Shown piece after piece: positions 36,558 through 45,513 of a DNA stretch of 64,000 bases (the first letter of the stretch is position 1; each line of letters opens with the position of its first letter). A program made the translations under genes and the position numbers. Origin of the DNA: Pseudomonas gozinkensis (GTDB taxonomy: Bacteria > Pseudomonadota > Gammaproteobacteria > Pseudomonadales > Pseudomonadaceae); the NCBI RefSeq assembly GCF_014863585.1, contig NZ_CP062253.1:1514501-1578500 (forward strand). The letters are read 5' to 3'. The notes below the pieces were generated by a model. The model ran no database searches and was not told the origin of the DNA. It saw only the letters and a program-made list of their open reading frames with translations.

Positions 36558-37469
36558 ATGCATCGAATGAATGATCTGCGCCGCATCGATCTCAACCTGC
36601 TGGTGATACTCGACGCCTTGCTGAGCGAGCAACACGTGACCCGCGCCGCCGAGCGCCTGCACCTGAGTCAACCGGCGGTCAGCCACGCGTTGGCGCGTCT
36701 GCGCGACTTGGTCGGTGATCCGTTGCTGGTGCGGGCCGGTTCGGGGCTGGTGCCCACCGCGCGGGCGCTGGAGCTGGCGGCGCCCCTGGCTGAAACCCTG
36801 GCTCAGGTGCAATCGCTGCTGGCGCCGAACACTTTCGATCCGGCCAGCGCCCGTCGGACCTTTCGCCTCGCAATGTCGGACTACGGCGCGGCGATCATCC
36901 TGCCCGGGCTGATTCGCACCTTGCGCGCGGAAGCGCCTGGCATCGACCTGCAAATCAGCCACGCCAGCCGCGAAGGCATGGTCGAAGGCCTGCTCAACGG
37001 CGACATCGACCTCGCCGCCGGCGTACTCCCCGAGTTGCCCGGCGAACTGCGCAGCGCGCCGCTGTTCGAGGAACGCTACGTGTGCTTGCTTGATCGCTAC
37101 AGCTTGCCGGCCGACGGTCAGCTCGATCTGCCGACCTACCTGTCACGCCCGCATGTGCTGCTGGAAATGCGCGGCAGCGGCACCCCGGAAATCGAACGCA
37201 CCCTGACCGCCCTGCGCGAACGCCGCCGCGTCGCCATCAGCCTGCCGCACTGGAGCGTTGCGCCGCAGTTCATCAGCGGCACGGATCTGATTTTGACCGT
37301 CGCTTCGCGGGCGTTGAATGAGGTTGATGACGAGTCGCTGATCGTCGTGCCACCACCGTTTGAAATTGCGCCGTTCACCTTCGTGTCGGCGTGGCACAAG
37401 CGGCGGGGCGGGGATCAGGCGTTGAACTGGTTGAATCGGCGGATTGAGCAGGGGATAGTGCGCGGCTGA
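36558..37469 (+). CDS. LysR-family transcriptional regulator
   Basis: 303 residues. The NodD-like DNA-binding part MNDLRRIDLNLLVILDALLSE with helix-turn-helix VTRAAERLHLSQPAVSHALARL covers about residues 4-65; the substrate-binding domain follows (FRLAMSDYGAAIILPGLI onward). A second ATG at 36567 is an alternative start. The divergent ydcZ gene is its most likely target, in the usual LysR arrangement. Confidence 0.87.
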   Translation: MHRMNDLRRIDLNLLVILDALLSEQHVTRAAERLHLSQPAVSHALARLRDLVGDPLLVRAGSGLVPTARALELAAPLAETLAQVQSLLAPNTFDPASARRTFRLAMSDYGAAIILPGLIRTLRAEAPGIDLQISHASREGMVEGLLNGDIDLAAGVLPELPGELRSAPLFEERYVCLLDRYSLPADGQLDLPTYLSRPHVLLEMRGSGTPEIERTLTALRERRRVAISLPHWSVAPQFISGTDLILTVASRALNEVDDESLIVVPPPFEIAPFTFVSAWHKRRGGDQALNWLNRRIEQGIVRG

Positions 37470-37489
37470 AAAACATCAAGGAGCGGGGC

Positions 37490-38227
37490 GTGACAGTGAA
37501 GTCTGGGGTGGTTGGTTGGCTGGCGCTGTGTGGGGCGTTGATGGCGGGGCAGGTGTTGGCTGATTGTGTGCCTGCGCCTGTGACGGGTGATCTGGATTTC
37601 TCCGTGTGCAAGGAGTGGCCGGCGTATCCGGGGTTGAACATCAGCGCGAACGCGAAATTTGAACGCAGCTCCGTGCCCGGTGGCACCGACACGAGCGGCA
37701 CCTATGATTTCAATTTATCTGTCTTGAAAAGCGACCAAACGGAACCGGTTGCCACTTATCACCAAGCCTCCGCTTTTTTCTCGGGAGGGGTGGCATTGCG
37801 AGATCTCTCGCTCGATACCGCGCGCTACAAAATAACCCCAGAGTTACGGGCGTTTGGCGTTCGCGTGCAATTCACCAATGCCTCTCGCCTCAACCCGCTT
37901 GAGGAAACGCACCTCTCTCTTTATGTGAAAGAGGGCGATAAGTTACGTCCTGTGCTCAGTCAATTAGTGGTTTATGAGTACGGCGGCGAATGGGACGGTG
38001 ATTGCGCAGGCGAGCGATATGAGACAACCAGAACGGTAGAAATTGCCAAGACCAGCTCCCATGGTTATGCCGATCTGATCATCAAAACCAGGACGACAGG
38101 GACGACCAATGTCGTCGAAGGCAATACCTGTGAAGACAAAATCAGTGTCAGCAGTCCTGAACTGACAACCCTTCACTACGACGGAAAATCCTACGTCTTG
38201 CCTAAAGGTTTCAAAGCCATCGAGTGA
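37490..38227 (+). CDS. Secreted protein of unknown function, tandem paralogue A
   Basis: 245 residues from a GTG at 37490 with AAGGAG 7 nt upstream. Signal peptide (VKSGVVGWLALCGALMAGQVLA) with cleavage before DCVPAP. Cys residues at the mature N-terminus (DCVP, SVCKEWPAYPG) and later (GDCAGE, NTCEDK) could form two disulfides. Blocks shared with the next gene: SLDTARYKITPELRAFGVRV, LYVKEGDKLRPVLSQLV and a C-terminal YDGKSYVLPKGF. No domain recognised. The middle has somewhat lower GC than the neighbours. Confidence 0.78.
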   Translation: MTVKSGVVGWLALCGALMAGQVLADCVPAPVTGDLDFSVCKEWPAYPGLNISANAKFERSSVPGGTDTSGTYDFNLSVLKSDQTEPVATYHQASAFFSGGVALRDLSLDTARYKITPELRAFGVRVQFTNASRLNPLEETHLSLYVKEGDKLRPVLSQLVVYEYGGEWDGDCAGERYETTRTVEIAKTSSHGYADLIIKTRTTGTTNVVEGNTCEDKISVSSPELTTLHYDGKSYVLPKGFKAIE

Positions 38228-38262
38228 TACAGAACCAACGCGACTTATTTCAAGGAAGAACA

Positions 38263-38982
38263 ATGCTCACCCCAACCCGACTTTTCATTGCCCTCGGCTT
38301 TCTGGCCATCACCACTCAGGCCCACGCCGCCTGTGAGATAAAGAAATTCGACGGTCACTCCCTGTCACGCTGCAAGGTGTGGCCGGCCTTCCCGGACAAG
38401 GCGATCTCGGCAAAATCCACATTCGTGTCCGACTCCGAAGGTGATCACGACGGCGTGTTCGATCTGGAGTTGTCGCTCCTCAACGCCGCGAATGCCAAGC
38501 CGTTGGCGACATACCTCAAGCCTGGGGCCTACAACTCCGATGCCATCCGTTTCGAAGACCTGACCATCGACACGGCTCGCTACCGCCTGGCGTCCGACGT
38601 TCGCGCATTTGGCGTGCGTTCGAAGTTTGCCGATCAGCTTTCCCGGGCCAACCCCTACGCAAAAACCGATCTGGCGCTTTACGTTCGCGAAGGCAGCAAG
38701 TTGCGCCCGGTGCTGGAAGGTCTGGTCATTCGGAAGGAGTTTGGCGAGGGCACTGGTGAGTGCGAAACCAAGGACACGAAAATCCTCAGAACTTTGGAAA
38801 TCGGCCCGTCCAGCCACAATGGCTTCGCTGATCTGATCGTTTCCTCAAGTGGTGTGGTGTACACCTCGACCCAGTCAGGCAAAGAGTGCGTTTCCAAAAC
38901 CACCGACCTGACCAAAACCCAAATCACCCTGACTTACGACGGCAAGCAATACACCATCCCCGAAGACCTCAGAGGTTACTGA
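38263..38982 (+). CDS. Secreted protein of unknown function, tandem paralogue B
   Basis: 239 residues from the ATG at 38263 (AAGGAAG upstream). Signal peptide ends in TTQAHA before ACEIKKF. It repeats the architecture of the preceding gene: [55 protein letters not shown], paired Cys (TGECETK, GKECVSK) and a [12 protein letters not shown] end. The two genes are 35 bp apart and clearly arose by duplication. fosA starts 4 bp after the stop, so they may share a transcript. Confidence 0.8.
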   Translation: MLTPTRLFIALGFLAITTQAHAACEIKKFDGHSLSRCKVWPAFPDKAISAKSTFVSDSEGDHDGVFDLELSLLNAANAKPLATYLKPGAYNSDAIRFEDLTIDTARYRLASDVRAFGVRSKFADQLSRANPYAKTDLALYVREGSKLRPVLEGLVIRKEFGEGTGECETKDTKILRTLEIGPSSHNGFADLIVSSSGVVYTSTQSGKECVSKTTDLTKTQITLTYDGKQYTIPEDLRGY

Positions 38983-38986
38983 CCCG

Positions 38987-39403
38987 ATGTTCACCGGCCT
39001 TAACCACCTGACCCTCGCCGTCACCGACCTGGACCGCAGCCTAGCGTTCTACCGCGACGTGTTGAAGCTGCGGGTCGAGGCCACCTGGGACGCCGGTGCC
39101 TATCTGTCGCTCCCCGGCCTGTGGTTGTGCCTGTCCCTCGACCCGAAGCGCCATCCCGAGCCCGCCGCCGACTACACCCACTACGCCTTCAGCCTCGGCG
39201 CGGCGGATTTTCCGCTGTTCGTGCAACAGCTTCGCGCCGCCAACGTGCAGGAATGGCGTGACAACCGCAGCGAAGGCGCGTCGTTCTACTTCCTCGACCC
39301 GGACGGGCACAAACTCGAAGCCCACGTCGGTGATCTGGCCTCGCGACTGGCCGCGTGTCGGCAAAAGCCCTATGCGGGGATGCGTTTTTTCAACGAGTCG
39401 TGA
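38987..39403 (+). CDS. fosA: Fosfomycin resistance glutathione transferase FosA
   Basis: Mn(II)- and K(+)-dependent enzyme adding glutathione to fosfomycin. It is 138 residues, close to the 135 of P. aeruginosa FosA. The three metal ligands are seen as His7 (GLNHLTLAV), His65 (DYTHYAFSL) and Glu111 ([12 protein letters not shown]). The segment [20 protein letters not shown] and the tail [12 protein letters not shown] are nearly those of P. aeruginosa as I recall it. It is chromosomal and intrinsic in many pseudomonads; no mobile element is adjacent. The start is 4 bp after the secreted paralogue. Confidence 0.93.
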   Translation: MFTGLNHLTLAVTDLDRSLAFYRDVLKLRVEATWDAGAYLSLPGLWLCLSLDPKRHPEPAADYTHYAFSLGAADFPLFVQQLRAANVQEWRDNRSEGASFYFLDPDGHKLEAHVGDLASRLAACRQKPYAGMRFFNES

Positions 39404-39463
39404 ATATTCACAAACCGCTGGGATAGACTGGCGGCCACGTTTTCCGGGACTTGCAGGTTTTCC

Positions 39464-40102
39464 ATGACTCCATCGTTGCTAATGGCCGTGCTGGCCTCGG
39501 GTTTCATCTACGGCATCACGCCGGGGCCGGGTGTGCTGGCGGTATTCGGTATCGGCGCGGCACGTGGGCGGCGGGCCGGGGCGGGGTTCTTGTGCGGGCA
39601 TCTGCTGGGCGATGTGATCTGGTGCAGCACCGCGCTGATCGCGATTGTCGGCGCCCGGGAAATCGGCAGCACGGCGTTCGATGTACTCGGCGTACTCAGC
39701 GGTCTGTACCTGTTCTGGCTCGGCTGGCGCGCTGTGCGGGCCAAGCGCAGCAACGGCGAACAGCCCCAGGGCGCGGCGCGGCAGCCGTTCTGGCACGGCA
39801 TCCTGTTCGGCCTGACCAACCCCAAGGCCTACCCGGTGGCGGTGGCGACGTTCACTGCGCTGCTGTCGAGCCGCGCCGAACTGCTCAACTGGTCGATGCT
39901 GCCGATGCTGATCGCCCTGAGTTTCCTCGGCGGATTGCTCGCCTACGCTATCCTCATTGGCATCGTCGGCGCGCGGCAGGTGCGCACGCTGTACCAGCGC
40001 CATGAGCTGGCGATCACTCGGTTGTGCGGGGTCATGTTCATCGGTTTTGCCATCAACGCGCTGGTGCATGCGCTGCCGGGGCTGATGCCGAACAAGGCTT
40101 GA
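39464..40102 (+). CDS. LysE/RhtB-family amino acid exporter
   Basis: 212 residues with about six hydrophobic helices. The N-terminal LysE signature is ASGFIYGITPGPGVLAVFGI, then FLCGHLLGDVIW and GILFGLTNPKAYPVAVATF, the conserved NPK turn of the family. Single gene; the exported compound is unknown. Confidence 0.86.
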   Translation: MTPSLLMAVLASGFIYGITPGPGVLAVFGIGAARGRRAGAGFLCGHLLGDVIWCSTALIAIVGAREIGSTAFDVLGVLSGLYLFWLGWRAVRAKRSNGEQPQGAARQPFWHGILFGLTNPKAYPVAVATFTALLSSRAELLNWSMLPMLIALSFLGGLLAYAILIGIVGARQVRTLYQRHELAITRLCGVMFIGFAINALVHALPGLMPNKA

Positions 40103-40178
40103 AATCAATCGCAGGATGCGAGGTTGGAGTCAGGGACGGTAGATCAGTGCTGCATTGTCCGGATACCTTTTCTGAACC

Positions 40179-41528
40179 ATGGAAAGCCGAAATTCCGCGC
40201 CGCTGGCGAGTTACATCGATCTGTTGCTGGACGCCGTTTGCGCGGTCGACAGGCAGGGTCGTTTCGTTTTTGTCAGCGCGGCCTGCGAGCGGATTCTCGG
40301 CTATACGCCTGACGAACTGATTGGCCAGTCGATGATCGATTACGTCTACCCGGCGGATCGTGAGCGCACCCTGGCTGCCGCCAGCGACATCATGGGCGGC
40401 GAGCCCAAGCACAACTTCGAAAACCGCTACTTGCGCAAGGACGGCAGCGTCGTGCACATCCTGTGGTCGGCGCGTTGGTCGGAAGTCGATCAACTGCGCA
40501 TCGCCGTGGCCCGGGACATCACCGAGCGCAAACTTGCCGAATCCCGTCAGGCGGCGCTGTACGCGATCTCCGAAGCGGCCCATGCGGCGGAGGATCTGCT
40601 GGCGCTGTTCAAGCGCATCCACCTGATTATTGGCGAGTGGCTGCCGGCGCTGAATTTTTCCGTGGCGTTGTACGACGAACATTGCGCGCAGCTGAATTTT
40701 CCCTATCACGTCGACGATGACGAGTTGCAACCGGAGCAACCCGGCACCGTCACCGGACGCCTGTGTGCGGAAGTGATTCGCAGCGGCCAGCCAATCCTGC
40801 TGACCCCGGATTGCCCTCACGCGCCGCCGGAGTTCGCCGCGCTGGTAGCCGGGCAGCAATCGCCGTGCTGGCTCGGCGTACCGCTGAGTTCGAAAGACCG
40901 CACCATCGGCGCGCTGATCGTCAAAAGCCTGCCTGGCGGCGAGCGCTACACCGAGCGCGACAAAGAACTGCTGCAATACGTCTGCGCCCAGGTCGCCACC
41001 GCCATCGAACGCCAGCAACTGCACGCCCGTCTGCGGCGCATGGCGCAATACGATCAACTGACCCAGTTGCCCAACCGCGAACTGCTGCGCGACCGGCTCA
41101 AGGCTGCGCTGAGCCATGCCCGGGAACAGTCCGGGCACATGGCGTTGCTTTACGTCGATCTGGATCGCTTCAAGCAGGTCAACGACACCTTCGGACACAC
41201 GGTCGGCGACATGCTGTTGCAGGCAGTGGCCAACCGGCTCAAGGGCTGTGTTCGCGAGACCGACACCGTGGCGCGGATCGGTGGCGACGAGTTCGTGGTG
41301 CTGCTGCACAGCGTCCACGCTGCCGACGATGCCGACAGCGTGGCGGAAAAGATCCGACAGGTACTGGTGCAACCCATGCGCCTGGACGGACACAACCTGT
41401 ACATCGAACCGAGCATCGGCGTGGCCCGTTATCCCGAACATGGCGATGAGGAACAGCAACTGTTCCGTCACGCCGACCAGGCCATGTACACCGCCAAACG
41501 CCTGAATCATCGGGCACTCGACAGCTGA
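40179..41528 (+). CDS. PAS-GAF-GGDEF diguanylate cyclase
   Basis: 449-residue soluble signalling enzyme making cyclic di-GMP. A PAS domain (about 10-120; FVFVSAACERILGYTPDELI) is followed by a GAF domain (about 130-275; CWLGVPLSSKDRTIGALIV) and a GGDEF domain (about 287-447). The catalytic motif ARIGGDEFVVLL is intact, and the upstream YDQLTQLPNRELLRDRL is canonical. I see no RxxD inhibitory site at the usual position before GGDEF. It lacks transmembrane segments, so it senses a cytoplasmic signal. Confidence 0.9.
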   Translation: MESRNSAPLASYIDLLLDAVCAVDRQGRFVFVSAACERILGYTPDELIGQSMIDYVYPADRERTLAAASDIMGGEPKHNFENRYLRKDGSVVHILWSARWSEVDQLRIAVARDITERKLAESRQAALYAISEAAHAAEDLLALFKRIHLIIGEWLPALNFSVALYDEHCAQLNFPYHVDDDELQPEQPGTVTGRLCAEVIRSGQPILLTPDCPHAPPEFAALVAGQQSPCWLGVPLSSKDRTIGALIVKSLPGGERYTERDKELLQYVCAQVATAIERQQLHARLRRMAQYDQLTQLPNRELLRDRLKAALSHAREQSGHMALLYVDLDRFKQVNDTFGHTVGDMLLQAVANRLKGCVRETDTVARIGGDEFVVLLHSVHAADDADSVAEKIRQVLVQPMRLDGHNLYIEPSIGVARYPEHGDEEQQLFRHADQAMYTAKRLNHRALDS

Positions 41529-41646
41529 TCGGCGGATCACCGTTCGTCGCGGCGCCGGCAACTTTTCTAAACCTTTGGCAGTCAGGAAATTCTCAATCTA
41601 GGCGGGCACCTGCTCGCCGCGATCAAATACCAAGGGGTAGAGAATC

Positions 41647-41802
41647 ATGCCTAATTCAAGAAACTCGAACTCGGGAAACTTCGCCAACGATAAGACCAAG
41701 GCGTCTGAAGCCGGTCGCAAAGGTGGGAAAACCACCACCACGACAGTCGACAAAGAGCCAAAAACCGAGATGGGCCGCAAGCCTGCTCAAAAGTCGAAAT
41801 AG
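41647..41802 (+). CDS. Small KGG-motif stress protein
   Basis: 51 residues: MPNSRNSNSGNFANDKTKAS, then EAGRKGGKTT and a Lys-rich tail ending in QKSK. The single EAGRKGG motif and the NFANDxxKASEAG context match the stress-induced KGG/Con-10 repeat family of highly hydrophilic proteins. AGGGG lies 9-13 nt upstream. It precedes a DUF4142 gene by 75 bp. It is short but has a good ribosome site and family match. Confidence 0.8.
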   Translation: MPNSRNSNSGNFANDKTKASEAGRKGGKTTTTTVDKEPKTEMGRKPAQKSK

Positions 41803-41877
41803 TCGGTGAAGGTTGTTTTGATTGAGAGGCGGGGGCGCAAGCTCCCGCTTGAATTTGCCGAGAAGGAGGGCGCGACC

Positions 41878-42381
41878 ATGAGCCGGATGGCCACCCGAGT
41901 ACGCCACATCAGTTTTGTCAGCCTGCTGGGGTTGTTTGCCAGCAGCGCGTTTGCCCAGTCGCCCGCCGACTTCATCAACGAAGCCTCGGCCAAAGGCATG
42001 GCCGACATCGAGGCCAGTCGTCTGGCGCACAGCAAGGCCGAGTCCAAAGAGGTCAAGGATTACACCATCGTCGTCATCAACGACCGCACCACCGCCAACC
42101 AGCATCTGGCGAAAATCGCCAAGAAACTGGACCTGCCGGTGGCACCCCGCGAAGAAGTCGCGGACAAGGCGAAGGCGTTGATGCCGGAAGTCAAAGAAGG
42201 CGCGAGTTTCGATCAGGCCTACGCCGCCAGCCAGGTCAAGGCCACGGAAGAAGCCATCGAACAGATCCAGCAGGAAGCCCAGACCACCGACGTGCCGGAG
42301 ATCAAGGCGTTTGCCGACGAGACCCTGCCGAAATTGCAGAGTCATCTGGAAATGGCTCGGGCACTTCAGGCCAGTCGCTGA
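41878..42381 (+). CDS. Exported DUF4142 (ferritin-like helical bundle) protein
   Basis: 167 residues from the ATG at 41878 with AGGAGG upstream. Signal peptide (RHISFVSLLGLFASSAFA) then a mainly helical DUF4142 domain: DFINEASAKGMADIEASRLA, SKEVKDYTIVVINDRTTANQ and LPKLQSHLEMARAL. DUF4142 proteins are periplasmic and widespread in stress settings, without a known activity. It follows a KGG stress gene and ends at a terminator. Confidence 0.85.
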   Translation: MSRMATRVRHISFVSLLGLFASSAFAQSPADFINEASAKGMADIEASRLAHSKAESKEVKDYTIVVINDRTTANQHLAKIAKKLDLPVAPREEVADKAKALMPEVKEGASFDQAYAASQVKATEEAIEQIQQEAQTTDVPEIKAFADETLPKLQSHLEMARALQASR

Positions 42382-42393
42382 ATCCGCAGTAAT

Positions 42394-42420
42394 AAAAACG
42401 GCGCTCATGGCGCCGTTTTT
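42394..42420. terminator. Intrinsic terminator between DUF4142 and the convergent iron-permease-like gene
   Basis: AAAACGGCGC, loop TCATG, GCGCCGTTTT with an extended T tract on the plus strand and an A tract on the other. Likely bidirectional. Confidence 0.88.
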
Positions 42421-42427
42421 GTTTGCT

Positions 42428-42838
42428 TCAGCAGTCGTTCAAATCCTGTTTTGGCTTGCTCTTGTCCCCCAGACCTTCCAGGTCAAACACCTCATTCTCG
42501 CCCATCGCCCGGTAATGCCGGCGCAGTGCTTCCAGCTGCTTGAGATCCAGCGACTCCAGCCCAAGCATCGCGTTCTGTGCCTCCTTGTTCACTCGCAGCA
42601 ACTCATCGAGTTTCAAATGAAGGATATCGGTGTCGCGGTTCTGGGTGTTCTGGATCAGGAACACCATCAGGAACGTGATGATCGTGGTCGAGGTATTGAT
42701 GATCAGTTGCCAGGTGTCGTTGAAATGAAAAATCGGCCCGCTCAACCCCCAGAGCCCGATCAGAATCAAAGCCCCCATGAACGTCTTGGGGCTGCCGGCC
42801 CAGAGTGCGAGCGTCTGTGAAACCTTTGCGAATTTCAT
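42428..42838 (-). CDS. Low-affinity iron permease-family small membrane protein
   Basis: 136 residues with two transmembrane helices (GALILIGLWGLSGPIF and LIINTSTTIITFLMVFLIQN) followed by TQNRDTDILHLKLDELLRVN, a pattern diagnostic of the 'low affinity iron permease' family. A cytoplasmic helical and acidic tail follows. An iron transport role for bacterial members is not proven; the name comes from fungal homologues. Confidence 0.85.
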   Translation of the reverse strand: MKFAKVSQTLALWAGSPKTFMGALILIGLWGLSGPIFHFNDTWQLIINTSTTIITFLMVFLIQNTQNRDTDILHLKLDELLRVNKEAQNAMLGLESLDLKQLEALRRHYRAMGENEVFDLEGLGDKSKPKQDLNDC

Positions 42839-43053
42839 GGCCGTGTTCCTTGTTGGGGGGAGCTTGAAATTCTGACATCGGAGGGGAGCGGAAAATTCTA
42901 CTTACAGTTTTCTGAGTACCCGTGGGCACGGCGGAGACAGCGCTCCCGGCGATATCGGACGTACGTAGGGGAAGGCAGATAAACACGATCGCTGTATCGT
43001 GACGGCAGCTGCTTTTCCACGTTTCGCCAAAACGTCCAAGACAGGAGAACGCA

Positions 43054-43824
43054 ATGACCTGGTCCGCCAAACAATACGTCACTTTTGAAGATGAACGCAC
43101 CCGCCCGGCCCGCGACCTGCTGGCGGCGATTCCTACGCCCGAGGCGCGTTCCGTGGTCGATATCGGGTGTGGCCCCGGCAACTCGACGGAGTTGTTGGTG
43201 GAGCGTTTTCCGGGGGCGAAAGTGCAGGGGCTCGACAGTTCGCCGGACATGATCGACGCCGCGCGCAAGCGTCTGCCGCAGTTGCAGTTCGAGGTGGCGG
43301 ACATCGATAAATGGGCCGATGAAGGGCCGTTCGATGTGATTTTCGCCAACGCCGTTTTGCAGTGGGTGCCGGATCACGCGACGTTGCTGCCGGCGCTGGC
43401 GGGCAAGCTGGCGCAGGGCGGTAGCCTGGCGATTCAGATGCCGGACAACCTCAACGAGCCGTCCCATCGGTTGATGCGTGAAGTGGCTGCCCACGGGCCT
43501 TGGGCCAGCAAACTGGCGGGGGCGGCGGGGCAGCGGACGGAAATGGCGGATGCCAGTGCCTATTTCTCGATGCTGCGGCCGCATTGCGCGCGGGTCGATG
43601 TGTGGCGCACCACGTATCACCATCAGTTGGCGGGCGGCGCCTCGGGTGTTGTCGAGTGGTTCAAGGGCAGTGGTCTGATTCCGTTCCTCAGTCCGTTGAC
43701 GGAAGCGGAGCGGGCGGAATACTTGGCGCATTATCTGGCAGAGGTCGCGAAGGCCTATCCGGCGCTGGCGGATGGTTCGGTGTTGTTGCCGTTTCCGCGG
43801 TTGTTCATTGTCGCCACACGTTGA
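43054..43824 (+). CDS. tam: Trans-aconitate 2-methyltransferase
   Basis: 256 residues, the usual length of Tam. This SAM-dependent enzyme methylates trans-aconitate to relieve inhibition of aconitase. Motif I VVDIGCGPGNSTELLVERF, the acidic GLDSSPDMIDAARKRLP, and the Tam-type FANAVLQWVPDHATLLPAL and LAIQMPDNLNEPSHRLMRE are all visible. AGGAG precedes the start. A hairpin follows the stop. Confidence 0.88.
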   Translation: MTWSAKQYVTFEDERTRPARDLLAAIPTPEARSVVDIGCGPGNSTELLVERFPGAKVQGLDSSPDMIDAARKRLPQLQFEVADIDKWADEGPFDVIFANAVLQWVPDHATLLPALAGKLAQGGSLAIQMPDNLNEPSHRLMREVAAHGPWASKLAGAAGQRTEMADASAYFSMLRPHCARVDVWRTTYHHQLAGGASGVVEWFKGSGLIPFLSPLTEAERAEYLAHYLAEVAKAYPALADGSVLLPFPRLFIVATR

Positions 43825-43834
43825 AATGAAAAAT

Positions 43835-43851
43835 GGCCGATTAGATCGGCC
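43835..43851. terminator. Hairpin terminator between tam and a convergent methyltransferase
   Basis: GGCCGAT-TAG-ATCGGCC with A-rich left flank and CTTTCTTTC on the right. It is short and moderately T-rich, possibly bidirectional. Confidence 0.7.
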
Positions 43852-43864
43852 CTTTCTTTCGGAG

Positions 43865-44593
43865 TCAGCGCTGTACTGCGACCAGCATCATCATTGGTCG
43901 CTCACGCTCTTCAGCGAGGGCCGGTTGCGCGGCCACTTCGGCATCGCTCGGGCCCCATTCATTGAGGTGTTGAATCGTGAAACCTGCGTTGATCAACGCG
44001 TTGAGCAGCGTGCCGATCGTGCGATGCTGCTTGATCACACCGTCGGCCAGCCAGTTGGTCACCCGCTCGCCTTCCATCTGATAACTGTCCAGCGGCCAGC
44101 GCTTGTTGCCCTCGCTGTCGATAAGCCAGCCCGGATTGCGCGGTGCCATGAAGATCGGATGCTCGATGGAAAACACAAAATGCGCACCGGGTTTAAGCGC
44201 CGCGTGCAGCTTGGCGAACAGCCCCGAAAGATCCTTGATGTAGTGCAGTGCCAGTGAGCTGTAGGCCAGATCGTAGGTGCATGCAGGCAAGTCGAGGTAT
44301 TCCAGGTCGGCACGTTCGTAGCGGATGTTCGCGGCCGAGGTGGTTTCCTTCGCCCGTTCGAGCATTTTCTCCGAGACATCCAGCCCCAACACTTCAGCAG
44401 CGCCGTGTTCGCTGGCCCAGCGACAGAACCAGCCGTAGCCGCAGCCCAGATCCACCACCTGCAAACTGTGCAGGGAGGGCAACAAGGCTTTCAACGCGGG
44501 CCATTCCGGCGCGGCATCGAGGCCGCCGATGGAGCGGTTCATCTGGCTGTAGCCCTGGAAAAATTCGGGATCGTCGTAGATGTTCTGGGTCAT
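43865..44593 (-). CDS. Class I SAM-dependent methyltransferase
   Basis: 242 residues. Motif I VVDLGCGYGWFCRWASEHGA near residues 45-64, then GLDVSEKMLERAKE, YDLAYSSLALHYIKDLSGLF and HFVFSIEHPIFMAP. This is the ubiquinone/menaquinone-methyltransferase-like Methyltransf_11 type. It is a single gene convergent with tam; substrate unknown. Confidence 0.85.
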   Translation of the reverse strand: MTQNIYDDPEFFQGYSQMNRSIGGLDAAPEWPALKALLPSLHSLQVVDLGCGYGWFCRWASEHGAAEVLGLDVSEKMLERAKETTSAANIRYERADLEYLDLPACTYDLAYSSLALHYIKDLSGLFAKLHAALKPGAHFVFSIEHPIFMAPRNPGWLIDSEGNKRWPLDSYQMEGERVTNWLADGVIKQHRTIGTLLNALINAGFTIQHLNEWGPSDAEVAAQPALAEERERPMMMLVAVQR

Positions 44594-44982
44594 GGGTTTG
44601 CTGCTCTTTTGAATTTGATTTGGGTGGCACGCAGGCCACGGTTTTGAATCCCTCGAAACGTGATGGCGCGTATTCGTCGATGGCCGAGCAGGGGGAGGGT
44701 GGTGGGCGATGGGGAAATGCTAGCGGGTCGTGGCGAGTGTGAGAACCGGCGGAGTGTTGGGGATCTGTAAACGCGGTTTTTCGATTCGGGATGTTTAAAG
44801 AGTGGGTTCCGTTTACTGAACCTTCCCACAAGGTTTTCAGGTTGTCCGTCGGAAGTGCGGGCTCTAGCCTGTGTGGGTCGCTGATGAATCGGCGATCGGG
44901 ATTGGAACCCCGAGGAGAGTTGGAACGCACAATCGTTATTCATGACGTATGCTGCGCACCTTGAATGTGTGCACTCTGTTAT

Positions 44983-45055
44983 GGCGGCTGTGCGCGGGAG
45001 ACCTTCGGGTCTGCCGGGTTGTCTCTCCCCGGGTTCCAACCTGCGTACAGCTGCC
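44983..45055 (+). ncRNA. C4-antisense-like structured RNA upstream of a DUF6124 gene
   Basis: A compact multi-branch fold is readable by eye: closing stem GGCGGCTGT (44983-44991) with ACAGCTGCC (45047-45055); hairpin AGACC-TTCG-GGTCT (44999-45012); hairpin CCGGG (45014-45018) with CCCGG (45028-45032); then unpaired GTTCCAAC and CTGCGT. Sequence and shape strongly recall the C4 antisense RNA family of phages P1/P7 and relatives. The element GGTTCCAAC is complementary to TTGGAACCC (44902-44910) and GTTGGAAC (44918-44925) upstream and to TGGAACC (45066-45072) downstream, the arrangement expected for C4. Its 3' end lies 57 bp before the DUF6124 start. Family assignment is from memory and needs a covariance-model search. 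Confidence 0.65.
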
Positions 45056-45112
45056 TCCTCTCGCGTGGAACCGAATGGGTCAGCTCCAACCTGTTTTTGG
45101 AGAGATGAAATC

Positions 45113-45481
45113 ATGTTCAAGCCAACCCCGAATCCCCCCGAAGTCGAAACCGACCCAACATCCCCCTACACCTCAGTCGACTCCAGAAAACTCAACGACG
45201 CCGCCAACCGTGCCCTCGATCACTACCTCTGCCCCGGCGCCCATGTCATGGGCACGACCAACCAGCCCGACCCGATGTACTTCGCCAACCCGGCCTACGA
45301 CACCGAATCCCTGCTGGCCAACGCCAGCGAATCACTGGGTTCGGCATCCGAGATGCTCAACAACTTCGCCGCCACCCTCGACCCCACCCACCGCAGAACC
45401 GCGATAGGCATTGCGCAGTTGGTGATGCTGGGGGAATTGGCGGTGAATCAGGCGCTGGATCATGTTGAGTTGAAGAGTTAA
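45113..45481 (+). CDS. DUF6124-type small protein
   Basis: 122 residues starting at 45113 behind GGAGAG. It starts MFKPTPNPPEVETDPTSPY and ends in helices (SLLANASESLGSASEMLNNF, AIGIAQLVMLGELAVNQALD). This matches the small Pseudomonas-specific family I know as DUF6124/DUF3077-like, often present in several copies per genome and of unknown function. The reading frame continues upstream without stop to 44942 through the structured RNA, but the strong ribosome site and conserved MFKPTPNPP start argue for 45113. A terminator follows. Confidence 0.8.
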   Translation: MFKPTPNPPEVETDPTSPYTSVDSRKLNDAANRALDHYLCPGAHVMGTTNQPDPMYFANPAYDTESLLANASESLGSASEMLNNFAATLDPTHRRTAIGIAQLVMLGELAVNQALDHVELKS

Positions 45482-45513
45482 CTGCGTTGATGCAATGTTT
45501 CAGAAGGCATAAA

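Noticed and set aside
44942..45112. In-frame N-terminal extension of the DUF6124 protein through the structured RNA
   Set aside because: The stretch has clear RNA folding and complementary elements, and a strong ribosome site precedes the conserved start at 45113.
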